6,210 nt of DNA, taken from contig JAEMSB010000299.1 of NCBI GenBank assembly GCA_016463045.1, positions 1-6,210 of the forward strand, given 5' to 3'. This document shows, in pieces, positions 1 to 5,380 of the stretch. A program made the position numbers and the translations under genes. Numbering within the stretch: position 1 is the first letter of the stretch; every line of letters starts with the position of its first letter. The notes under the pieces are model-generated. The model had not been told where the DNA came from, did no database searches, and saw nothing but the letters and a program-made list of their open reading frames with translations. Source of the DNA: Niveispirillum sp. (GTDB lineage: Bacteria; Pseudomonadota; Alphaproteobacteria; Azospirillales; Azospirillaceae).

Positions 1-175
1 AGCTCTTGACGAGCACATAGCCGAATGGAAACAGCAGCGGGATCGCCACCAGCGGGTGGGCATCGAACCCGACCAGGGCAAGGGGGCCCAGCGTTACCGC
101 CAGGCCCCCCGCCGCCCGCAACCCATCGGCCTTCAGCGCATCGGTCGGGTAGCGACCGAACCCCGGTTCCGTCAC
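1..175 (-). CDS. Small probable membrane protein, N-terminal 58 residues (runs off left edge)
   Basis: An open frame on the minus strand starts at GTG (bases 175-173) and stays open to the window edge, giving 58 codons. The GTG overlaps the TGA stop of the upstream peptidase gene in a GTGA arrangement, a common sign of translational coupling. The visible protein begins MTEPGFGRYPTDALKADG. Residues 1-20 are polar, and from about residue 21 the sequence turns hydrophobic (AAGGLAVTLGPLALVGF, then HPLVAIPLLFPFGYVLVKS), which looks like two closely spaced membrane segments or one hairpin. I do not recognise the family, and the C-terminus is missing. A weak purine stretch (GGGATG) lies just upstream. 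The frame choice rests on the overlap and the hydrophobic pattern; the other two frames give arginine- and cysteine-rich sequence with no sensible character. The function is unknown. Confidence 0.6.
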   Translation of the reverse strand, partial: MTEPGFGRYPTDALKADGLRAAGGLAVTLGPLALVGFDAHPLVAIPLLFPFGYVLVKS

Positions 176-2406
176 TTGGACATCCCGTGGGCGCGCAGGA
201 TGAAGGCCTGGGACAAGGCCACTTCCTTCAGCTTGTCAAAGCGGCCCGTGGAGCCGCCATGGCCGGCACTCATCTCCGTCTTCAGCATCAGGACATTGTC
301 GTCGGTCTTGTAGACGCGCAGCTTGGCCGCCCACTTGGCTGGTTCCCAATAGGTGACACGGTAATCATTCAGCCCCGCCGTGATCAGGATCGGCGGATAG
401 GGGCGCTTGGTCACATTGTCATAGGGGCTGTAGGTCTTCATGACATCATAGATTTCCTTAATGTTGGGATTGCCCCATTCCGGATAATCGCCCGTGGTGA
501 GGGGCAGCGTATCGTCGAACAGGGTGTTCAGCACATCGACGAAGGGCACATGCGCCACGGCCCCGGCGAACATGCCGTCCGATGCCATGTTCAGCACGGC
601 CCCCATCAGGGTGCCGCCGGCGGACCCGCCCTCGATGCTGATCTGACCGGGGCTGGTGTAGCCCTGGGCCACCAGGAACTGCGCCACATCCAGGAAATCG
701 TTGAAGGTATTGGGCTTGTTGGTCAGGCGGCCGGCATCGTGCCAGGGCCTTCCCATCTCCTCGCCCCCACGGATATGGGCGATGGCATAGACGAAGCCGC
801 GATCCAGAAGGCCGATACGGTTGGTGGAGAAGCCGGGCTCCATGGCGATGGAGTAGGAGCCATAGCCATAGAGATGCATCGGCGCCTTGCCGTCCTTCTT
901 CACGTCCTTGCGATAGACGATGGAGACGGGGATGGGCGTGCCATCGCGCGCCGGGGCCATCAGCCGTTCGGAGGTATAGAGCGAGGGATCATAACCGCTG
1001 GGGATTTCCTGCACCTTGCGCGTCGTCAGGGTGCGGGCGGCCAGGTCATAGTCGAACACGGTCGGCGGCGTCACCAGCGAGTGGTAGCGGACGCGCAGGG
1101 TGCCTGTCTCATATTCCTCGTTATTCATGCCCGACACGGCGAAGGCGGCATCGGGGAAGGCGATGGTGTGCGACCCGCCCTTATTGTCCAGCACCCAGAC
1201 CTGCTGCGTGCCGTCCTGGCGTCCAAACACCACCAGCCAATCCTTCAGGGCCAGCAGACCCGTCAGATATTGCCGGTCGCTGCCGGCCATCACCTCCGTC
1301 CAGGATTTCTCCGACCAGTCATTGATCGGCGTCTTCACCAGACGGAAATTCAGATGCTTGTCATTGGACAGGATCCACAGGCTGTCGCCCTGGTCGGCCA
1401 CGGAATAGAGATGGTTCTCCCGGCGCGGGATCACCGGCTTGGGCTTGGCCGTCGGGTTGTCGGACGGGATCAGCAGGGTTTCGGACGCGACCAGCGTGCC
1501 TGACCCGATCTCGATGAAGCGGCCCGACTGGCTTTCGCCGATGCCGACCCACCAGGACGGGTCCTGTTCCTCATAGACCAGGGTACCGGCATCGGCCTTG
1601 GCCCCCAGGACAGTGCGCATCACCTGCTTGGGCCGCTGGCTTTCATCTTTGAGCACATAGAACAGGGTCTTGTTGTCGGCGGCCCAGACCACGGAACCGG
1701 ACGTGCCGGGGATCGGCTCGCCCACGAACTGATCATTGGTCAGATCCTTCACAACGATGGTGAAGTTCTCCGAGCCATTGTCATCGAAGCTGTAGGCGAG
1801 ATAGCGGCCATCGGGGCTGGGTTCCAGCGCCTCGACATCATAGAAATCCTTGCCCTTGGCCAGTTCGTTGACGTCCAGGATGGTCTTCTCGGTCCCCTCG
1901 GCCTCGCCCTTGGCGCGGCGGACGAAGGTGGGGTGGTCCTGTCCGGCGGCAAAGCGCGACTGGTAGATATAGGCGCCACGCGGATAGGGGACGCCGGTAT
2001 CGTCCTCCTTCACGCGGCCCTTCAATTCGGCGAACAGGCTGGCGCGCAGGCCGTCCTCCTCCTTGCCCAGGACGGTGTCGGTATAGGCGTTCTCCGCCTT
2101 CAGGTAATCCAGCACCTCGGCGTCATCGACCTTGGGATAATCCTTGTCACGCAGCCAGTCATAGGGATCGACCCAGGTCTCGCCATGGCGCACATGCTCC
2201 ACGGGCACCTGTTTGGCCACGGGCGGTGCGGGGAACAGGCTCTGGCGCAGCGGGGGCAGGTCGTTGGCGGTCTGCGGAACGGGCATCTCGGCGTTTTTCC
2301 TTGGCAAGGTCACATAGGCCAGCGTGGTGGCCCCGACCAGGGCGGCAAACAGGATCAGGATGCCGGGCCGGCGCGGCCCGCCCCCGGAATGATGACCTGA
2401 TGACAT
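172..2406 (-). CDS. ptrB: Oligopeptidase B-like serine peptidase (family S9A) with N-terminal membrane segment
   Basis: A serine peptidase of the prolyl oligopeptidase family that probably cleaves short peptides after Arg/Lys. As read from ATG 2406 it has 744 residues. The N-terminal part opens with the S9A signature (HVRHGETWVDPYDWLRD, about 71-87, then EVLDYLKAENAYTD, 97-110), followed by the propeller region (about 140-475) and the alpha/beta-hydrolase domain (about 480-740). The catalytic triad is visible: Ser595 in GGSAGG, Asp681 in GLNDYRVTYWEPAKW and His716 in SAGHGG. The YWEPAKWAAKLR and GRFDKLKE stretches and the IRGGEEMG loop (545-552) favour oligopeptidase B over prolyl endopeptidase. 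The classical enzyme is about 690-700 residues and cytosolic, whereas here residues 15-34 (GILILFAALVGATTLAYVTL) after an Arg pair form a membrane anchor or uncleaved signal. ATG 2406 was chosen because it places this segment at the N-terminus. ATG 2286 would give a soluble 704-residue form, and the frame is also open upstream to 2496. It overlaps the downstream membrane-protein gene by 4 bases. Confidence 0.93.
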   Translation of the reverse strand: MSSGHHSGGGPRRPGILILFAALVGATTLAYVTLPRKNAEMPVPQTANDLPPLRQSLFPAPPVAKQVPVEHVRHGETWVDPYDWLRDKDYPKVDDAEVLDYLKAENAYTDTVLGKEEDGLRASLFAELKGRVKEDDTGVPYPRGAYIYQSRFAAGQDHPTFVRRAKGEAEGTEKTILDVNELAKGKDFYDVEALEPSPDGRYLAYSFDDNGSENFTIVVKDLTNDQFVGEPIPGTSGSVVWAADNKTLFYVLKDESQRPKQVMRTVLGAKADAGTLVYEEQDPSWWVGIGESQSGRFIEIGSGTLVASETLLIPSDNPTAKPKPVIPRRENHLYSVADQGDSLWILSNDKHLNFRLVKTPINDWSEKSWTEVMAGSDRQYLTGLLALKDWLVVFGRQDGTQQVWVLDNKGGSHTIAFPDAAFAVSGMNNEEYETGTLRVRYHSLVTPPTVFDYDLAARTLTTRKVQEIPSGYDPSLYTSERLMAPARDGTPIPVSIVYRKDVKKDGKAPMHLYGYGSYSIAMEPGFSTNRIGLLDRGFVYAIAHIRGGEEMGRPWHDAGRLTNKPNTFNDFLDVAQFLVAQGYTSPGQISIEGGSAGGTLMGAVLNMASDGMFAGAVAHVPFVDVLNTLFDDTLPLTTGDYPEWGNPNIKEIYDVMKTYSPYDNVTKRPYPPILITAGLNDYRVTYWEPAKWAAKLRVYKTDDNVLMLKTEMSAGHGGSTGRFDKLKEVALSQAFILRAHGMSK

Positions 2407-2702
2407 AGGCGACACCCCGATGATGGTTGACGGTTGGCCGCAGGATAGGGCCGCCGATTGGAAGCGCCAATGCTGAAATCCAGGCGGACCCATCATTTAG
2501 GGCAGGCATCGGCACCCGAAACGATTTATAGTGGTACTCAATATAGATTGCCGCCCGATCCGGTTCCCGCCGCCAAACAGTGGGACTGGCTGGGGTGGCA
2601 TACATTTGTTTCAATCTGGTGTTTCGCCAGACATTCAGCAGGAAGCCCGTCCAATGGGGGGCGGGTCGGTCGCATGGCGGCGGATGGAACGGGGTCAGGG
2701 CT
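2407..2702. promoter_or_regulatory. Divergent intergenic region, probable promoters for the peptidase and the GGDEF regulator
   Basis: About 300 bases lie between two divergently read genes. No convincing gene is seen here, although the regulator frame stays open back to a GTG at 2580. Two AT-rich islands stand out against GC-rich surroundings: 2521-2550 and about 2598-2625. The first contains TATAGA on the plus strand (2542-2547) and TATAAA on the minus strand (complement of 2525-2530), either of which could serve as a -10 element. No good -35 box stands 16-18 bases away from either, so no promoter is assigned to an exact position. A small hairpin (2615-2631, stem TCTGG/CCAGA extended by a wobble pair, 3-base loop) lies in what would be the regulator leader. 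This is an inference from composition and gene orientation. Confidence 0.4.
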
Positions 2703-4271
2703 TTGGTTGATGACGATTTCCTGTTCGCGGAGGATGGCACCCTGAAGGGTGCGCCTGCCGCGCTGCCGGAAAGCCGCCAGCCGGACGGCCCGCCCTGGCG
2801 CATCCTGATCGTCGATGATGACGAAGAAGTGCATTCCGTCACCCGCTATGCCCTGCGCAAGGTGCGGTTCCGCGACCGCCCGCTGGAACTGCTGTCGGCT
2901 TATTCGGCGGCACAGGCGCTGACCATGCTAGCGGCGGAGGCCGATGTGGCCCTGGTCCTGCTGGACGTGGTGATGGAGACGGATGATGCGGGCCTGCGTC
3001 TGGTCCGCGCCATCCGGGAAGATCTGGCCGATACCGCCATCCGCATCATCCTGCGCACCGGACAGCCGGGTCAGGCGCCCGAGGAACGGGTGATCGTCGA
3101 TTACGACGTCAATGACTATAAGGCCAAAACTGAACTCACCTCGCAGAAGCTGTTCACGACGGTGATCGCGGCGCTGCGCGCCTATGACAGCATCACCACC
3201 ATCGAGGCCAACCGCCGCGGCCTGCGCCGCATGATCGCGCTGGATGACCGGCTGCGCCCCGACATGGGGATGGAGGCCTATGCCCAGACGGTCCTGGAAC
3301 AGGCCGGCCCCATCCTGGGCGCCAATGCCTGCGGTCTGGCCTGTGTCGTGGAGGGGGTGGAGGGCTGGTCCATCGGCGGCACCCGTTTTCGACCCCTGGC
3401 TGCCACGGGCCGTTTTACCGATATGACAGCGGTCCCGGAAGGCAGCCCCTTGCATGAACGTCTGCTGGCCGCCCTGGCCGACCGGCGCACGGGCGTGGCC
3501 GGACAGACGGCCACGCTCTACATGCCCGGCCCCGATGGCGGGGCCTTCCTGGCCATTCTGGATTGTGACCGCGTGCTGATGCCGGCAGATGCGGAGATGC
3601 TGGGCGTTCTGACGGCCAAGTTCGCGGGCGGGCTGGTCAATCTGGTGCTGTACGAACAGCTGAGCCAGGCCAATACCGACCTGCGTGCCCTGACCCAGAC
3701 GCTGGAACATCGCGTTGCCGAACGCACCCGCGAGCTGTCGGAAGCCAATGCCAAGCTGGAGACGCTGGCCAGCATCGACAGCCTGACCGGTATTCTGAAC
3801 CGCCGCCGCTTCATGGAACTGGCGGAGGCGGAATGGGATCGCTGCACCCGCTATGGCCGCGCTTTCTCTCTGTTGCTGCTGGACTTGGATCAGTTCAAGC
3901 GCATCAATGACAGCCATGGCCACGCCGCCGGCGATACCGCAATTCGCGTTGCCGCCGAACGGGCGGGCAGCAGCCTGCGCACCACTGATTGTCTGGCCCG
4001 GTTCGGGGGGGAGGAACTGGTGGTCATGCTGCCGGAAACCGACCTGCCGGCGGCCCTGCTAGCGGCCGAACGTATCCGCAGCGCCATCGGCACCCACCCT
4101 GTCCTGCATGAGGACAAGGCCATCCCGCTGACCACCAGCATTGGCGTCGCGTCCTGGCGTGGGGATACGGAAACGCTGGCCCAATTGCTGGACCGCGCCG
4201 ATCAGGCGCTGTATCAGGCAAAGCTGCAGGGTCGCAACCGCGTGGAAGCGTCCCGCGTCACCGTTTCCTGA
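2703..4271 (+). CDS. Response regulator diguanylate cyclase: receiver - DUF3369 - coiled coil - GGDEF
   Basis: A cytoplasmic 522-residue protein likely to make cyclic di-GMP from two GTP under control of a phosphorelay. The receiver domain (about 32-160) has the acidic pocket in VDDDEE (37-42), phospho-acceptor Asp88 in VLLDVVM and Thr119 in LRTGQ. NDYKAKTELTSQKLFTTV (137-154) is typical of receivers linked to DUF3369, which follows (about 168-320). A heptad-like helix (about 317-357, with EHRVAERTRELSEAN) joins it to the GGDEF domain (about 355-512). That domain has DLDQFKRIND (394-403), active-site GGEEL (435-439; Leu replaces the usual Phe) and an inhibitory RxxD site, RTTD (426-429), exactly five residues upstream. 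TTG 2703 is chosen as the start because MVDDDFLFAEDG resembles this family's N-termini and GGGG (2691-2694) is a plausible weak ribosome site 8 bases away. The frame is open back to GTG 2580, but that extension lacks family character. The partner kinase is not in the window. The HAD gene follows after 15 bases. Confidence 0.92.
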   Translation: MVDDDFLFAEDGTLKGAPAALPESRQPDGPPWRILIVDDDEEVHSVTRYALRKVRFRDRPLELLSAYSAAQALTMLAAEADVALVLLDVVMETDDAGLRLVRAIREDLADTAIRIILRTGQPGQAPEERVIVDYDVNDYKAKTELTSQKLFTTVIAALRAYDSITTIEANRRGLRRMIALDDRLRPDMGMEAYAQTVLEQAGPILGANACGLACVVEGVEGWSIGGTRFRPLAATGRFTDMTAVPEGSPLHERLLAALADRRTGVAGQTATLYMPGPDGGAFLAILDCDRVLMPADAEMLGVLTAKFAGGLVNLVLYEQLSQANTDLRALTQTLEHRVAERTRELSEANAKLETLASIDSLTGILNRRRFMELAEAEWDRCTRYGRAFSLLLLDLDQFKRINDSHGHAAGDTAIRVAAERAGSSLRTTDCLARFGGEELVVMLPETDLPAALLAAERIRSAIGTHPVLHEDKAIPLTTSIGVASWRGDTETLAQLLDRADQALYQAKLQGRNRVEASRVTVS

Positions 4272-4286
4272 AGGCGTTCATCGATC

Positions 4287-4955
4287 ATGCCCCTGACCGC
4301 ACCGGCCTTTCCCAGGCCCCTGCACGCTGTTGTCTTCGATATGGATGGGCTGCTGATCGATACGGAACGCCATGTGCGAGAGGCGACGCTGGGTGCCGCA
4401 CTGGATGTCGGGCGGCCCATGGAAGACGATTTCTATGCCGGCATCATCGGCACGCCCTGGCCCGAAACCCTGGCCATGCTGAAGGATTATTTCGGCGGGC
4501 AGGACGCGTTCGACCGGTTCCGTGCCCATTTCGTGCCCCGGATGGAGGCGTTGCGCCAGGGGGTGGAGATGATGGCGGGCGTGGTAGAACTGCTGGACCA
4601 CCTGGACGCGCTGGGCCTGCCCAAGGCGGTAGCGACCTCCACGGGCCGGGAAAAGGCCGATGAACATCTGCGCCATGTCGGCATCCATCATCGGTTCGAC
4701 GCCATCGTCACCCGCGACGATGTCACGCGCGGCAAGCCGCATCCCGAGCCGTACCTGACGGCGGCCCGGCTGCTGGGTGTGGATCCCGCCCATTGCTTGG
4801 CGCTGGAGGACAGCCATAACGGCATCCGCTCCGCCCATGGCGCCGGCATGATGGCGGTGATGGTGCCCGATCTGCTGCCCGCCACGGACGAGATGCGGTC
4901 ACTGGCCCTGCATGTGGCGGAAAGCCTGCATCAGGTGCGGGGGATGCTGGCGTAG
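4287..4955 (+). CDS. HAD superfamily hydrolase, subfamily IA (beta-phosphoglucomutase/phosphatase-like)
   Basis: A 222-residue soluble enzyme of the haloacid dehalogenase superfamily that probably acts on a small phosphorylated metabolite. All four HAD motifs are present: motif I FDMDGLLIDTE (17-27, nucleophile Asp18, acid/base Asp20); motif II in VATSTG (115-120, Thr117 or Ser118); motif III Lys150 in GKPHPEPY; and motif IV LEDSHNG (173-179, Glu174 and Asp175 for magnesium). A helical cap (about 25-90) between motifs I and II makes it a C1-capped, subfamily IA member, and its length is normal for beta-phosphoglucomutase/YniC-like phosphatases. The sequence does not fix the substrate. ATG 4287 is 15 bases after the stop of the GGDEF gene, with GAAGG (4270-4274) as a slightly distant ribosome site, so the two are probably co-transcribed. 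The TAG stop lies inside the left arm of a long inverted repeat. Confidence 0.93.
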   Translation: MPLTAPAFPRPLHAVVFDMDGLLIDTERHVREATLGAALDVGRPMEDDFYAGIIGTPWPETLAMLKDYFGGQDAFDRFRAHFVPRMEALRQGVEMMAGVVELLDHLDALGLPKAVATSTGREKADEHLRHVGIHHRFDAIVTRDDVTRGKPHPEPYLTAARLLGVDPAHCLALEDSHNGIRSAHGAGMMAVMVPDLLPATDEMRSLALHVAESLHQVRGMLA

Positions 4956-5041
4956 GTCAGGTCGAGGCGTGAGCCGAGCCCTGACAGTATCGCTTTCAAT
5001 CCTTTTCCGTCAGGGCTCGCCGTCGGCTCGACTTGACCTAC
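4952..5041. repeat. Long imperfect inverted repeat between convergent genes (possible bidirectional terminator or dispersed palindromic element)
   Basis: The left arm 4952-4985 (34 bases) is the near reverse complement of the right arm 5009-5041 (33 bases), with a 23-base loop (4986-5008) rich in T and C. The inner stem is a perfect 10 bp (GAGCCCTGAC at 4976-4985 with 5009-5018). The outer stem is 15 bp (4952-4966 with 5027-5041) and holds a single G.U wobble in plus-strand RNA. A mismatched stretch of 9 and 8 bases separates them. The arms contain the TAG stops of both flanking convergent genes (HAD 4953-4955; DUF1289 complement of 5038-5040). The transcript could fold into a strong hairpin in either direction and so act as a shared terminator, though no clean U-tract follows it. 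The length, symmetry and different composition of the loop would also fit a mobile or dispersed palindromic repeat. The structure is seen directly; the role is inferred. Confidence 0.75.
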
Positions 5042-5256
5042 GGCTCCCGGCGCTCCTCCGGCGGGGGGATAGGGCGGCCAAGGCGAGCCCAGACGGCGCG
5101 GCGTTCGCCCGGCGTCATCACGCCCCAGCGCATGATCTCTTCCAGCAGCCGCTTGCAGCCCAGGCAGGATTGCCGCTTGCGGTCCAGGTCGCAGCGCCGG
5201 ATGCAGGGGCTGGGCACGTAATCGTCGGGATCGGGCACCTGCACCTGTATAACCAT
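5038..5256 (-). CDS. DUF1289 family four-cysteine small protein
   Basis: A 72-residue protein matching the DUF1289 pattern: VPSPCIRRCDLD (14-25), then SCLGCKRLLEEIMRW, then TPGERRAVWARL. The four cysteines C18-x3-C22-x8-C31-x2-C34 suggest a metal or iron-sulfur site. The biochemical role of the family is not established. The C-terminus is a short Pro/Glu/Arg tail (IPPPEERREP). The frame is open to an ATG at 5448, but ATG 5256 is preferred: it has a strong GAAGGGGA ribosome site 6 bases upstream, and the longer N-terminus would overlap the upstream flavoprotein gene with sequence of no domain character. It lies 107 bases downstream of that flavoprotein on the same strand and converges on the HAD gene, ending inside the inverted repeat. 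Confidence 0.88.
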   Translation of the reverse strand: MVIQVQVPDPDDYVPSPCIRRCDLDRKRQSCLGCKRLLEEIMRWGVMTPGERRAVWARLGRPIPPPEERREP

Positions 5257-5261
5257 CAGTT

Positions 5262-5269
5262 TCCCCTTC
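5262..5269 (-). promoter_or_regulatory. Ribosome binding site deciding the DUF1289 start
   Basis: The minus strand reads GAAGGGGA and ends 5 bases before ATG 5256, with the AAGGGG core 6 bases away. This near-ideal Shine-Dalgarno sequence favours ATG 5256 over the ATG at 5448. Confidence 0.65.
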
Positions 5270-5281
5270 GGAGCATGCTCC
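5270..5281. repeat. 12-bp perfect palindrome GGAGCATGCTCC
   Basis: A perfect palindrome just upstream of the DUF1289 ribosome site on the minus strand. It could be an operator half-pair or a small hairpin in the leader. It also contains an ATG (complement of 5274-5276) preceded by GAGGAG, opening a 6-codon frame whose TGA overlaps the DUF1289 ATG as TGATG. No function can be assigned. Confidence 0.35.
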
Positions 5282-5316
5282 TCAAACGCCGGCGCCGCAT
5301 CCGCGACTTGGCTTTC

Positions 5317-5332
5317 CGCGGCACGTGCCGCG
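5317..5332. repeat. 16-bp perfect palindrome CGCGGCACGTGCCGCG
   Basis: A perfect dyad centred on CACGTG in the gap between the flavoprotein and DUF1289 genes, 60-75 bases upstream of the DUF1289 start. Its size fits a dimeric regulator's operator, but GC-rich DNA produces such dyads more easily than balanced DNA. The binding factor is unknown. Confidence 0.4.
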
Positions 5333-5350
5333 CGTCGGCGGTCGCCGTTG

Positions 5351-5380
5351 GAGCGGTTTCCGGTTATCCGAAAACCGCTC
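5351..5380 (-). terminator. Stem-loop at the stop of the flavoprotein gene, possible terminator or attenuator
   Basis: GAGCGGTTT (5351-5359) and AAACCGCTC (5372-5380) form a perfect 9-bp stem with a 12-base loop that includes the TAA stop of the flavoprotein (complement of 5364-5366). No run of T follows on the minus strand, so it is not a textbook intrinsic terminator. It could partly terminate transcription or stabilise the upstream message before the DUF1289 gene. Confidence 0.45.

Noticed and set aside
25..1503. A 492-codon open frame on the plus strand antisense to the peptidase gene
   Set aside because: It has no recognisable motif and a His/Gly/Gln/Ile-rich composition typical of the complement of GC-rich coding DNA. 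The opposite strand encodes a clear S9A peptidase with its triad in place.
2360..2395. GC-rich palindrome GGGCCGGCGCGGCCC near the start of the peptidase gene
   Set aside because: It lies in coding sequence for a Gly/Pro/Arg stretch before the membrane segment and is readily explained by codon use in GC-rich DNA.
2596..2610. Sigma-54-like promoter (TGGCAT...TTGTT) upstream of the regulator
   Set aside because: The spacing between the -24 and -12 elements is one base short and the essential GC of the -12 element is GT, so the match is not credible.
2159..2842. A 227-codon minus-strand frame spanning the divergent intergenic region
   Set aside because: It overlaps the real starts of both flanking genes in other frames and shows no family character; the intergenic part contains AT-rich promoter-like DNA.
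2928..3923. A 331-codon minus-strand frame antisense to the receiver-GGDEF gene
   Set aside because: Its composition is a Gln/His/Gly-rich shadow with no domain signatures, and the plus strand carries intact receiver and GGDEF motifs across the same bases.
4278..4838. A 186-codon minus-strand frame antisense to the HAD gene
   Set aside because: The plus strand shows all four HAD motifs; the antisense product has no motif.
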